This document shows positions 9,331 through 18,119 of a DNA stretch of 64,000 bases, in pieces. Position numbers and translations under genes: made by a program. Source of the stretch: Mariniphaga anaerophila (GTDB taxonomy: Bacteria > Bacteroidota > Bacteroidia > Bacteroidales > Prolixibacteraceae); contig NZ_FQUM01000011.1 of NCBI RefSeq assembly GCF_900129025.1, positions 1 through 64,000 of the forward strand, in the 5' to 3' direction. Position 1 is the stretch's first letter. Each line of letters opens with the position of its first letter. The notes under the pieces are model-generated. The model was not told where the DNA came from. It searched no databases and saw only the letters and a list, made by a program, of their open reading frames with translations.

Positions 9331-9753
9331 TTACAGGCTTTTTAATGCGCCTACAATTACAAAGAACCCTGCAAGTCCTGCCAAAGCGGTGAGGATAATA
9401 AACAGATTCTTGCCTTTTTTGTCTTTCAATTCCAGAAGAAAAGCAGGAATTGCAAGTAACCCGGTAGTAAGAAAAGCAATGTATGCCGGAAGCAGCCTGG
9501 CAACGAAAGGAATTCCTTCCATGGTTTCTTCTTCCATTTCTTCGCTGATTATTTCGGCCGGAGTTAAAAAATCATGGGCTGAAAAACTGCCGCTCAGCAA
9601 CGAATACAGCGAAAATATTCCCAAAAAGAAGAAAATAACCGGCCCCAGCAGGCGAAAAGTTTTTTTGTGTTCTACCCACCCGTAAACGCTGGCAATAATC
9701 GCTGCAAAAACAAACCATTGGGGAATGGTATATAAAATTGTGTCCTGGCTCAT
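9331..9753 (-). CDS. Small membrane protein of unknown function
   Basis: The product is 140 residues with four predicted transmembrane helices: two near the N-terminus (PQWFVFAAIIASVYGWV, LLGPVIFFFLGIFSLYSLL), then an acidic loop (IISEEMEEETMEG) and two more (YIAFLTTGLLAIPAFLL, FIILTALAGLAGFFVIV). I do not recognise the family. It converges on the propeller lipoprotein gene, leaving two bases between stop codons. Confidence 0.65.
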   Translation of the reverse strand: MSQDTILYTIPQWFVFAAIIASVYGWVEHKKTFRLLGPVIFFFLGIFSLYSLLSGSFSAHDFLTPAEIISEEMEEETMEGIPFVARLLPAYIAFLTTGLLAIPAFLLELKDKKGKNLFIILTALAGLAGFFVIVGALKSL

Positions 9754-9854
9754 TGTAAATTAATTTAGAACAAAGTTGGCGAAAATTCCTTAATCCCGAA
9801 AGCTTTGTGGCAAAAGGGTTTTATTTTTACTTTTGTTGCCTGTTTAATAAAATT

Positions 9855-10466
9855 ATGGTGAAAAAACTTGAAATTAATCCCGCGGCAAAAGCACTCATTT
9901 TCGATTTAGACGGAACCCTTGCCGACACAATGCCTGTACATTTTTGGGCGTATAAAAATATTTTAGTCGATTATGGCATCGATTTTACTCCGGAGTTGTT
10001 CGCTGCCATGGCAGGTGTTCCTGCAGTACAAACAATTCAGTTGCTGAATGAAAAGTTTGGCACCCGAATGAACCCCGAGAAGATTGGGCATTTAAAAGAG
10101 GCTGAATACGAGAAAAATATGCACAAAATGAAGCCGATTCAGCCGGTAGTGGATTTGGCAAAACAGTACTACGGGAAATTACCCATGGCGGTTGGTACAG
10201 GCGGTTACAAGCGCTTGGCATGGAAAACTATGGAAATTATCGGGCTCGATAAATATTTTGAAATTTTGGTTCCAAGCGAAGATGTGAAACACCCGAAACC
10301 TCACCCCGAAACGTTTTTGAAATGTGCTGAACTGTTGGGCGTTCAACCCGGGGTCTGCCAGGTTTTTGAAGACGGAGAGCTTGGTATTCAGGCGGCCAAT
10401 GCTGCCGGCATGATGTCCACTTTGGTGACAGATTTTTACGAAGTAACAATTGGCGAAGAGATATGA
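9855..10466 (+). CDS. HAD-superfamily phosphatase, beta-phosphoglucomutase-like
   Basis: The product is 203 residues from the ATG at 9855. HAD motif I is IFDLDGTLADT (nucleophile and general acid Asp), motif II the Thr in AVGTGGYKR, motif III the Lys in KHPKPHPETF and motif IV the acidic pair in VFEDGELGI. An alpha-helical cap after motif I (class C1) fits the subgroup containing beta-phosphoglucomutase and YqaB-type sugar phosphatases. The substrate is probably a small sugar phosphate. Its stop overlaps the start of the next gene (ATGA), which suggests translational coupling. Confidence 0.85.
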   Translation: MVKKLEINPAAKALIFDLDGTLADTMPVHFWAYKNILVDYGIDFTPELFAAMAGVPAVQTIQLLNEKFGTRMNPEKIGHLKEAEYEKNMHKMKPIQPVVDLAKQYYGKLPMAVGTGGYKRLAWKTMEIIGLDKYFEILVPSEDVKHPKPHPETFLKCAELLGVQPGVCQVFEDGELGIQAANAAGMMSTLVTDFYEVTIGEEI

Positions 10467-11548
10467 AACAGGCAGGTGAAAATATTTTTGGTATGAAAAA
10501 GGTTTGCCCGACAGGAAAAATGATTGCCGGGAAAACACATCTTTCTGTACTGGTAATTGCACTTTTCCTTTTTGTTTCATGCAGCAGTTGGAAAAATGCC
10601 GCTTACCGGAACATGACCGTGGTTTTCTACAACGTGGAAAACCTGTTCGATGTAGAAAATGAGCCCGGGAAAAGCGACGGAGAGTTTACTCCTGACGGAC
10701 AAAAAAACTGGGATGAAACCAGGTACCAGAAAAAGCTGAGCGATATTTCTAACGTCATTAGCGGAATTAACGAGGGCGACTTGCCTGAGATTGTTGGGCT
10801 TTGTGAAGTGGAAAATGAAAAAGTGGTTCGCGATTTAGTGCAGACCGGGCTTTTGGCAAAAGGAAATTATGAGGTGGTTCACCATGAAAGTCCTGATTTT
10901 AGAGGCATAGATTGTGCTTTGGCTTATCGCCCTGAGGAATTTAAAGTGCTAAGCCATTCTGCTGTTCCCGTAAGTTTTGAAGACGATCCAAATCCTGCTA
11001 CTCGCGATATTTTGTATGTAAAAGGCCGGACTCGTAACCGCGAGGAGTTTCATGTTTTCGTAAATCATTGGCCTTCTCGTATCGGCGGAGTTGACAAAAC
11101 CGAACCCAAACGCGTTGCCGTAGCTCGTGTTTTAAAATCGAAAATTGATTCGGTGATGTCGAGAAACGCAAAGGCTCACATAATTGTAATGGGCGACATG
11201 AACGATGACCCCGATAAAAAAAGTTTGTCCGAAGTGTTAGGTGCCAATGCTCCTTCAACTCCGGATGCCGTACTGGTTAATTTGATGTTCCCGGATTTCA
11301 ATAATGGAAAAGGAACATACAACTACCGTGGAAACTGGAATATGCTCGACAATATGATTGTCTCTCCGGGACTTCTGGATTCCAAAGGCTTTCGTTGTGT
11401 CGAAGAAAAAGGGCACATTTTTCACGAAGAGTGGATGGAACACAGAAGTCGCAATAAGGAGATGTCTCCCAATCGAACCTACGGAGGACCCAATTATTAC
11501 GGAGGGGTAAGCGACCATTTCCCGGTATATTTCAGGCTGAGAAGGTAG
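10463..11548 (+). CDS. Endonuclease/exonuclease/phosphatase-fold lipoprotein
   Basis: The product is up to 361 residues. The ATG at 10463 overlaps the previous stop; a second ATG at 10493 also precedes the signal sequence. The lipoprotein signal ends VIALFLFVSC. The EEP (DNase I-like) motifs are in order: Asn in VFYNVENLFD, metal Glu in LCEVEN, His in NHWPSR, GDMNDDP with the catalytic Asp/Asn, and the terminal SDHFPV pair. Family members hydrolyse phosphodiesters in nucleic acids or phospholipids or act as phosphatases. A surface nuclease scavenging phosphate is the most likely role, by inference. Coupling to a HAD phosphatase supports a phosphate-release theme. Confidence 0.85.
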   Translation: MKQAGENIFGMKKVCPTGKMIAGKTHLSVLVIALFLFVSCSSWKNAAYRNMTVVFYNVENLFDVENEPGKSDGEFTPDGQKNWDETRYQKKLSDISNVISGINEGDLPEIVGLCEVENEKVVRDLVQTGLLAKGNYEVVHHESPDFRGIDCALAYRPEEFKVLSHSAVPVSFEDDPNPATRDILYVKGRTRNREEFHVFVNHWPSRIGGVDKTEPKRVAVARVLKSKIDSVMSRNAKAHIIVMGDMNDDPDKKSLSEVLGANAPSTPDAVLVNLMFPDFNNGKGTYNYRGNWNMLDNMIVSPGLLDSKGFRCVEEKGHIFHEEWMEHRSRNKEMSPNRTYGGPNYYGGVSDHFPVYFRLRR

Positions 11549-11549
11549 T

Positions 11550-13196
11550 TTACCATCCCAGGTCGTCGCATACGCTCTGGCTGAATTTGTGGTCTACATA
11601 AATTCTTATCCGTCCGTCGTCTATCCGTTCCGAGTGAATGTCGGAACCGCTGGGGTGCACATAGTTGCCATTTTCGTCAAATTCGGTAACTAAAGTGGAA
11701 TATTCCCATTCGTTTTCCCAAAGCAAGCGGTATTCGTATTCCTGCCCCGGAAGCCCCAGCAGGTCAACTACGCCACCAGTCATGTCAGCTCCCTGCCACG
11801 GGCCTTCAGCTCCTTTAATTTTGTATTCTCCGCTATAGGTGGGAGCAACTGCAATGGTTGGGCTATCCGGACAAAATGCTCTTAACACAATCTGATATTC
11901 GGTGTAACCTTCGTTCGGAGTTACCTGCACTTCGTAAGTGCCCGAGCAAAAATCCGAAATTTCCAGTGGTGCAATGGGCTGAAATGCGGGGTTGTTATTT
12001 CTGAAAACCAGTTTAACTGCCTTTTGTGGAGTGTTTTCAACTGCGAATGTTTCAGGAAAATTTCCTTTAAAACTAACTGTTGTTAAGAGTTTATTTTCGT
12101 TGTCGTAAACGTCGGCATCTATGGAGAAGCTTGAAATTGCTTCCGAACGGAAAGTTATCCGGCTACCCATTGGGCACAGAGGTTCGGTGGACGCTTTTGC
12201 AACGGTGTAACTGAAGCCGAGCGCGGAATAAACGTTTTTTGTCCCGGTGAAGTTCCACCTGTCGGTAGAAAATACGGCAAACCCAAACAGGTCGGGAGCT
12301 GGCATTCCCAGATAGGTGCAGCGCGAAATAATAACTCCGCCATTCAGGTCGGCCACTTCTTTGCCTGCAACAACCAGTTTCGTAAGACGGCCTGTTTCAA
12401 GCTTGTGAAACAAAGCACTTACCGGTTGCCCATTGATATCAAGAACATCGGTAACCGGGGAATAGCTGGTGAATTTATTAACGGTTAACTTGAGGAAATT
12501 TGCCTGGTCGGCGTTGTATATTTCCAACAGTTCTTCAGAAGAATTAAACAACGGTTTTCCTGTTTTATCCCTGAATTTCAGAAAGCTCGCTATTGAAATT
12601 TCATATTCGATACGAACTAATTGTTCAACCTGGGCAGATTTTAACTGCTGGTTGTTTTGTGCTGAAATAATAATGGATGTGCCATCATCGCCAATCCCGA
12701 TGTCGCCGCCATACTCTGATTCCTCTTCGTCTTCGGTTTTTACCAACTCCAGTTCAATGGTCTTTTTCCCGGTGCTTTTGTACTGGATTCCCTGACTGAC
12801 ACTGTTGTATCCTTCGGCCTGAACGTTGATGGCAAATTGCAACGGCGAATTTTCAGAAACGGAAACATTGGGATCTACTGTCACTTCCAGTTGTCCCTGC
12901 GCAGTAGAAAAATCAGTTTTCTTTTCTCCGGTGAATGTAACAATGTCGTTGCCGTTCATTCCCGAGAAACTGATGGTAGCCGGGGCAGTCAGCAGCGAAC
13001 CGTCTTTCGCATCTTTTAGTTTTACCGAAATGCGCGTGTCAAAAAAGTTAAAGTCCAGCACCAGCAAATTAATGTCTTCGCCGGTTTCCTTGTCTTTTAA
13101 CGGATTATCGAGGTAGCTGGCACATCCTGAAATGGAAGCAAAAGCTGTTATTATTAATAACCCTCTCAGTATTGTTTTTAATCCTTTGTTGTTCAT
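11550..13196 (-). CDS. Large lipoprotein of unknown function
   Basis: The product is 548 residues with a lipoprotein signal (GLLIITAFASISGC, Cys about 25). I recognise no catalytic domain. The sequence looks like several beta-sandwich modules: an early region resembling a carbohydrate-binding or carboxypeptidase-regulatory fold (PATISFSGMNGND, QGQLEVTVDPN), an acidic linker (KTEDEEESEYGG), and a C-terminal Tyr/Trp-rich part (YEYRLLWENEWEYS). Cys pairs near the end suggest an extracytoplasmic disulphide. It follows the outer-membrane barrel gene by 24 bases, so the two are probably cotranscribed and act together at the outer membrane. Confidence 0.7.
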   Translation of the reverse strand: MNNKGLKTILRGLLIITAFASISGCASYLDNPLKDKETGEDINLLVLDFNFFDTRISVKLKDAKDGSLLTAPATISFSGMNGNDIVTFTGEKKTDFSTAQGQLEVTVDPNVSVSENSPLQFAINVQAEGYNSVSQGIQYKSTGKKTIELELVKTEDEEESEYGGDIGIGDDGTSIIISAQNNQQLKSAQVEQLVRIEYEISIASFLKFRDKTGKPLFNSSEELLEIYNADQANFLKLTVNKFTSYSPVTDVLDINGQPVSALFHKLETGRLTKLVVAGKEVADLNGGVIISRCTYLGMPAPDLFGFAVFSTDRWNFTGTKNVYSALGFSYTVAKASTEPLCPMGSRITFRSEAISSFSIDADVYDNENKLLTTVSFKGNFPETFAVENTPQKAVKLVFRNNNPAFQPIAPLEISDFCSGTYEVQVTPNEGYTEYQIVLRAFCPDSPTIAVAPTYSGEYKIKGAEGPWQGADMTGGVVDLLGLPGQEYEYRLLWENEWEYSTLVTEFDENGNYVHPSGSDIHSERIDDGRIRIYVDHKFSQSVCDDLGW

Positions 13197-13220
13197 TTTG
13201 CGTTTGTTTTGATGTTCAAG

Positions 13221-13934
13221 TTAAAAAAGTCGGATGGCAACTGCAAGTTTTACCACCGGATAATATTTGTAAGCTGAGAACTGTTTTTCGAGACGTTGTT
13301 GCTGACCGTGAACAGGATTGGCTGTGGGTTCGAGCAATCCGGATGCTTCAATGTTTAGTTTTGGCGGGCCAATGTAGTAGAGACCGGTTTCGAAATTGTA
13401 GGTTACCATTTTCCTTTTTCCAATAAATCGTCTGAACCCGATACCTGCATAAGGCGAGACTTTTGTTTCCGGTTCAAAACGGATGTTGAAATCACCTACT
13501 TTCGAAGCCGGAATAGTAATATCTCCGTATTCCATATCGCTATTAGCCGCACCTTTGAGGCGCGGTTGAAAATTGTTGAAAATAACGCCGCCGGTCAGAT
13601 AAAGGGAGTTGGTGTAAAAGTAGTCGCCCATCAGAAAAATGCCGCCGGTTTTGTAGTTAAAATCGGCATCGTATGAAATGTCATTTTCTTCAAACTCATA
13701 ATTGTAGTTCAGACTGAGCGATTCGACTCCGGTTTTCAGAGTCAGCCTTTTCCCCAGAATGTACCTCACGTTAAAACCCAGCCCGTTGGTGGTGGCCTGG
13801 CCTCCGATGTAGAGACCCTTCGCTTCTGTGTTCAGACTCTGGTCTGCTGCCTCAACATCTTGTGCCGATATGCGGTTGGCAAAAAAAGCACATACAATAA
13901 TGGCAATTGGGAGAATTCTTTTTTTGTAGTTCAT
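13221..13934 (-). CDS. Outer-membrane beta-barrel protein, uncharacterised
   Basis: The product is 237 residues from the ATG at 13934. The signal peptide has core LPIAIIVCAFFANRISAQ. The mature protein has alternating strands (GLYIGGQATTNGLGFNVRY, LTLKTGVESLSLNYNYEF, GGIFLMGDYFYTNSLYLTG) and ends VVKLAVAIRLF, with a terminal aromatic as expected of barrels inserted by BamA. An eight-to-ten-strand barrel is likely. It heads a two-gene unit with the large lipoprotein; no ligand can be inferred. Confidence 0.7.
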   Translation of the reverse strand: MNYKKRILPIAIIVCAFFANRISAQDVEAADQSLNTEAKGLYIGGQATTNGLGFNVRYILGKRLTLKTGVESLSLNYNYEFEENDISYDADFNYKTGGIFLMGDYFYTNSLYLTGGVIFNNFQPRLKGAANSDMEYGDITIPASKVGDFNIRFEPETKVSPYAGIGFRRFIGKRKMVTYNFETGLYYIGPPKLNIEASGLLEPTANPVHGQQQRLEKQFSAYKYYPVVKLAVAIRLF

Positions 13935-13949
13935 GAAAGCGTTATTTGT

Positions 13950-13957
13950 CAAAGTTA
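13950..13957 (-). promoter_or_regulatory. -7 element upstream of the barrel/lipoprotein pair
   Basis: The minus strand reads TAACTTTG, an exact match to TAnnTTTG, 15 bases before the ATG at 13934. A second exact match (TAAATTTG, 13967-13974) lies just upstream. No clear -33 box is visible. Confidence 0.45.
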
Positions 13958-14193
13958 AATTCAAAGCAAATTTATGATTAAATAGAATATCAAAATGGGT
14001 GATTTTACTAAAAAAGTATTTGTCCTTTTTAATTTCAGCATTTGAGTTGTGCGTTTGTCAGAAAAATGGAAGAGGAAGAATCGGAAAATTCGACCTGAAT
14101 GTATTTGCTGAGAATGAAATATTGGCTCAATAAATTTATTATTAAACAGATGAATGTGTTTTTGCAGAATTTCTTTTTTCTGAAACTCTTCGT

Positions 14194-14201
14194 TAGTTTT
14201 G
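14194..14201 (+). promoter_or_regulatory. -7 element abutting the uvrB start (leaderless-type)
   Basis: TAGTTTTG matches the -7 consensus exactly and ends only four bases before the uvrB ATG at 14206. Since transcription normally begins about 5-7 bases after this element, the mRNA would start at or next to the initiation codon. Confidence 0.55.
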
Positions 14202-14205
14202 TAGC

Positions 14206-16239
14206 ATGCAATTGAAAGTAGTTTCAGATTACCAACCCACCGGAGATCAGCCCGAAGCAATCAGGCAACTGACCGAAGGGCTGGATAACGGCGAACGTTT
14301 TCAAACCCTGCTGGGGGTTACCGGATCGGGAAAAACATTTACCATGGCCAACGTTATCGAAAAAGTACAGCGGCCAACATTAATTCTTAGCCATAACAAA
14401 ACCCTGGCTGCCCAGTTGTACAGCGAAATGAAACAGTTTTTCCCGGATAATGCGGTGGAATATTTCGTGTCGTATTACGATTATTATCAGCCGGAAGCCT
14501 ACCTGCCTACTACTGATACATACATTGAAAAAGACCTCTCCATTAACGAGGATATCGAAAAACTCCGGTTGAGCGCCACTTCGTCGCTGCTTTCTGGGCG
14601 GCGCGATGTGATTGTGGTTTCGTCTGTTTCGTGCCTTTACGGAATCGGAAATCCTGAAGATTTTCATGCCAACATAACAGAAATGAAGGTGGGGCAGAAG
14701 GTTGCCCGAAATGCCATGTTGCGGCAACTGGTAGATGCATTGTACTCGCGCAGCGAAGCGGAATTTCAACGGGGCAATTTCAGAGTGAAAGGCGACACCG
14801 TGGATATTTATCCTGCCTATGCAGATACGGCAATTCGCGTGGTTTTTTGGGGAGACGAAATTGAAGAGATTTCCAGCTTCGATCCACAGACCGGACATAC
14901 AATCCAGCAGATGGATGAGGTGGTAATTTACCCGGCAAATATATTTGTAACTACCAAATCGCGGATGCAATCTGCCATTCATCAAATTCAGGACGATTTG
15001 ATGGCGCAGGTGGATTATTTTAAAGAAATCGGAAAGCGACAGGAAGCAAAACGAATTCTGGAGCGTGTGGAATACGACATGGAGATGATGCGCGAGCTGG
15101 GGTACTGCCCCGGAATAGAAAACTACTCGAGGTACTTTGATGGACGAAAACCCGGTACCCGGCCGTTCTGCCTGCTCGATTATTTCCCTGATGATTTTTT
15201 GACCATAATCGATGAAAGCCACGTTACCATTCCACAAATCAGGGCGATGTACGGTGGCGACAATTCCCGCAAAGTAACGCTTGTTGAATACGGGTTCAGG
15301 CTCCCGGCGGCCATCGACAATCGTCCTTTAAAATTTGAAGAGTTCGAAAACCTGGTGAATCAGTTGGTTTATGTAAGTGCCACGCCGTCTGATTATGAGC
15401 TGGATAAAAGCGAAGGTGTTGTGGTGGAACAGATCATTCGTCCTACCGGATTACTTGACCCCATAATTGATGTGCGCCCCAGCACCAACCAGATTGACGA
15501 TTTGATGCACGAAATTCATTTGCGTACCCAAAAGAATGAAAGGGTGTTGGTTACTACGCTCACCAAACGTATGGCTGAAGAATTGTCGAAGTATTTGCTG
15601 AATATGGGAGTGAAAACCAGGTACATTCATTCCGATGTTGATACAATGGAACGGGTGGAAATTATGGAGCAGTTGCGAAAAGGGGAATTCGATGTGCTGG
15701 TGGGGATTAACCTGCTGCGAGAAGGATTGGATTTACCCGAAGTTTCGCTGGTGGCGATTCTCGATGCAGATAAAGAAGGTTTTTTGCGTTCGGAACGTTC
15801 GTTGACACAGACGGCAGGGCGCGCCGCCCGAAACCTGAACGGAATGGTAATCATGTATGCCGACAAAATTACAGACTCCATGCAGCGCACCATCGATGCT
15901 ACCAACTACCGCCGCGAAAAACAGATGAAATACAACCAAGAGCACAATATTACACCAAGGCAAATTGTTAAACCTACCCGCGATATTATCGGGCACGAGT
16001 TTAGGGGAGGAAAGCGGCCAGACGCATACGGAAACGCTTCGACCCCCGATGTGGCTGCCGATCCGGTGGTTCAGTACATGAGTATAAGCGGACTTGAGAA
16101 AGCTATTGAGAAATTGAAGAAGCAGATGAAGGCCGCAGCAAAAGAACTCGATTTTATTGAAGCCGCCCAGTTGCGGGATGAAATGTTTGCGTTGGAACGT
16201 TTAATGAAAGAAAAGAAAGATCAGGCACTCAACGAATAA
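14206..16239 (+). CDS. uvrB: Excinuclease ABC subunit B
   Basis: The product is 677 residues, full length. UvrB is the damage-verifying helicase-like subunit of nucleotide excision repair; it is loaded by UvrA and recruits UvrC. Visible are the DYQPTGDQP start, Walker A GVTGSGKT, the damage-probing beta-hairpin (YYDYYQPEAYLP), the DESH motif in IIDESHVTIPQ, motif V/VI (GINLLREGLDLPEV, QTAGRAARN), and the C-terminal UVR domain that binds UvrC (KELDFIEAAQLRDEM). uvrA and uvrC are not in the window. The start is fixed by the family N-terminus and by a promoter that nearly touches the ATG. Confidence 0.98.
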   Translation: MQLKVVSDYQPTGDQPEAIRQLTEGLDNGERFQTLLGVTGSGKTFTMANVIEKVQRPTLILSHNKTLAAQLYSEMKQFFPDNAVEYFVSYYDYYQPEAYLPTTDTYIEKDLSINEDIEKLRLSATSSLLSGRRDVIVVSSVSCLYGIGNPEDFHANITEMKVGQKVARNAMLRQLVDALYSRSEAEFQRGNFRVKGDTVDIYPAYADTAIRVVFWGDEIEEISSFDPQTGHTIQQMDEVVIYPANIFVTTKSRMQSAIHQIQDDLMAQVDYFKEIGKRQEAKRILERVEYDMEMMRELGYCPGIENYSRYFDGRKPGTRPFCLLDYFPDDFLTIIDESHVTIPQIRAMYGGDNSRKVTLVEYGFRLPAAIDNRPLKFEEFENLVNQLVYVSATPSDYELDKSEGVVVEQIIRPTGLLDPIIDVRPSTNQIDDLMHEIHLRTQKNERVLVTTLTKRMAEELSKYLLNMGVKTRYIHSDVDTMERVEIMEQLRKGEFDVLVGINLLREGLDLPEVSLVAILDADKEGFLRSERSLTQTAGRAARNLNGMVIMYADKITDSMQRTIDATNYRREKQMKYNQEHNITPRQIVKPTRDIIGHEFRGGKRPDAYGNASTPDVAADPVVQYMSISGLEKAIEKLKKQMKAAAKELDFIEAAQLRDEMFALERLMKEKKDQALNE

Positions 16240-16243
16240 TGTT

Positions 16244-16251
16244 TATTTTTG
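16244..16251 (+). promoter_or_regulatory. -7 element for the Yip1-type gene
   Basis: TATTTTTG fits TAnnTTTG directly after the uvrB stop and 23 bases before the ATG at 16275, giving the next gene its own promoter. Confidence 0.45.
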
Positions 16252-16274
16252 TGCCGGAAATTGATAAGTAGAAA

Positions 16275-16844
16275 ATGAAAGATTATTTTAATCAGTTATA
16301 CGCTACAGTTAAGGAAGTAATTATTGCCCCCGGGAAATTTTGGGAACGCCGAAAAGAAGAGGGAAGCGAAAGCTCCCGGCCTTTTTCAAATTATTTTTTG
16401 CCGTTGCTGGCCATTGTTTTTTTTGCAGTATTTGCAAGTGAGTTAATGCGCGGCTCCAGGTTTTACATCACTTACCCGCTAATGAGGGCTTTCAGAGAAG
16501 TTCTTTTGTTTTTGCTGCAATATGTTATTTCGGCATTTCTTACCAACGAGTTGATTAAGCCTTTTGGTGGTAAAAAGAATATTGCAATCGTCAGGCAACT
16601 GGTTATTTATTCGCTGACCCCATTTATGCTGGTCTCATTAATTACAGGAGTTTTTCCGTTTTTGTATGTAATTGATATTTTGGGACTGTACGGTTTCTTT
16701 ATTTTCTGGGCAGGAATAAAAGTTTTTCTGGAGTTTCCCGAGCGAAAGCTTCCCAGCTTTTTTCTGGTAGCTGTATTGGCAAATTTTTTCGTGTTTAGCT
16801 TTTTAAGTATTTTTCTATCGAAATTAATGGCTGCTTTTTTATAA
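16275..16844 (+). CDS. Yip1-like membrane protein
   Basis: The product is 189 residues. A short amphipathic N-terminus (VKEVIIAPGKFWERRKEEG) is typical of bacterial Yip1/YIF1-like proteins, where it precedes five transmembrane helices. Those helices follow (FLPLLAIVFFAVFAS, EVLLFLLQYVISAFL, VIYSLTPFMLVSLI, LGLYGFFIFWAGIKVFL, FFLVAVLANFFVFSFLS). Bacterial members have no settled function. The central QLVIYSLTP motif supports the family call. Confidence 0.7.
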   Translation: MKDYFNQLYATVKEVIIAPGKFWERRKEEGSESSRPFSNYFLPLLAIVFFAVFASELMRGSRFYITYPLMRAFREVLLFLLQYVISAFLTNELIKPFGGKKNIAIVRQLVIYSLTPFMLVSLITGVFPFLYVIDILGLYGFFIFWAGIKVFLEFPERKLPSFFLVAVLANFFVFSFLSIFLSKLMAAFL

Positions 16845-16917
16845 GTTGTCGAAAGACAGCATGTTTGGCAGTTCTGGTTTTTAATTCGAAACAAGCAACA
16901 TTTAACAGTAACAACAA

Positions 16918-17376
16918 GTGGCACATCCAAAAGCAAATATCAATATAAAGAATAAAAAGGCAACGTTTGAGTATGAACTGATAGAGCGGTTTGTTGCCGG
17001 GATGCAGTTGGTGGGTACCGAAATCAAATCCATCCGTAACGGCAAAGTTAACATGAACGATTCCTATTGTCAGTTTTATAACGGAGAGTTGTATGCAAAA
17101 AACATTCATATTTCGGAGTACGAGCTGGGAACATGCAACAACCACCAGGCCAGGCGCGACCGGAAATTGCTGCTTACGAAAAGAGAACTGCAAAAGCTGG
17201 ATCGAAAACTGAAAGAATCGGGATTAACCGTTGTGCCTACCCGGCTTTTTGTTACAGACAGAGGGTTGGCAAAACTGGAGATTGCCCTGGCCCGGGGTAA
17301 AAAAGTGTACGACAAACGCGAAAGCCTTAAGCAAAAAGATACCAAACGCGAAATAGACCGGATGATGAAATTTTAG
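16918..17376 (+). CDS. smpB: SsrA-binding protein SmpB
   Basis: The product is 152 residues starting at GTG 16918. SmpB binds tmRNA and brings it to stalled ribosomes for trans-translation. The OB-fold core is clear: [10 protein letters not shown], the [14 protein letters not shown] signature, [21 protein letters not shown], and the basic C-terminal tail ([15 protein letters not shown]) that enters the decoding centre. The tmRNA gene itself is not in the window. Confidence 0.97.
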   Translation: MAHPKANINIKNKKATFEYELIERFVAGMQLVGTEIKSIRNGKVNMNDSYCQFYNGELYAKNIHISEYELGTCNNHQARRDRKLLLTKRELQKLDRKLKESGLTVVPTRLFVTDRGLAKLEIALARGKKVYDKRESLKQKDTKREIDRMMKF

Positions 17377-17396
17377 GCTGAACGCAGTGTCTGGCT

Positions 17397-18119
17397 TTAT
17401 GCTACTTCCATGTTTTCGATGGGAATAATTTTGTCTCCTTTGTATTTTAGAAGTAAGTTGGCAACTGCTAGCGTGTCTTTTTCGCAGTATCGTACAATTC
17501 TGTCAATGTCCTTTTTCTCCCAGTACATTTCGGCTACCTGGCTGCCGTCAATATCATCTTTCGGTGTCGGAATATTAAACAATTCGCATAGCAACGACAG
17601 CGAAGTGTAGTGTTTGTAATCACCAAATTTCCATAACTGCAGCGTGTCAATCAACAGGTCTTTCACTTCCCAGGGTTTCGCCCCGGCAATGTCGAGGATT
17701 TTCGGCAACCGAACATTGTTTACCAACGCCCGGCGTGCAATGTAAGGGAAATCAAACTCCTGCCCGTTATGCGCACAAAGCCTGCGTTTCCCTTTTTTCG
17801 AGAACAGATTCAGCGCATTAAAAAAGTTCTGAATCAGTTTTTTCTCGTCCTCGTCGTAAAACGATTTTACCCTAAAAAACAGCTCTCCGTGCTTTTGAAG
17901 AACGTATCCCGCCGAAATGCAGACAATTCTTCCAAACTCAGCATAAATTCCCGCTCTGTCGTAAAGCACTTCCGCAGGCTCGTCGTTGTTAATCTGAAAC
18001 TGCATTTTGTGTTCCCACAATTGCTGCCATTTTTCGTTTAAATCGTTGTACTCCGGAGCTTGCGGCACCGTTTCAATATCAAGAAAAAGCACTTCTTCGA
18101 TGTTCAGATTTTTTAGCAT
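17397..18119 (-). CDS. DnaQ-like 3'-5' exonuclease (predicted PolB-related)
   Basis: The product is 240 residues. The DEDD exonuclease residues can be seen as DIE in VLFLDIETVPQAP, Asp in CAHNGQEFDFPYIARR, and YCEKDTLAVANLL near the end. This pattern matches the stand-alone predicted 3'-5' exonuclease family related to the proofreading domain of family B DNA polymerases. The start codon abuts the udk stop directly, so the two genes are cotranscribed and probably translationally coupled. Confidence 0.85.
   Translation of the reverse strand: MLKNLNIEEVLFLDIETVPQAPEYNDLNEKWQQLWEHKMQFQINNDEPAEVLYDRAGIYAEFGRIVCISAGYVLQKHGELFFRVKSFYDEDEKKLIQNFFNALNLFSKKGKRRLCAHNGQEFDFPYIARRALVNNVRLPKILDIAGAKPWEVKDLLIDTLQLWKFGDYKHYTSLSLLCELFNIPTPKDDIDGSQVAEMYWEKKDIDRIVRYCEKDTLAVANLLLKYKGDKIIPIENMEVA

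Noticed and set aside
14380-15237. 285-codon open frame opposite uvrB
   Set aside because: Complement of highly conserved uvrB sequence with unnatural composition.
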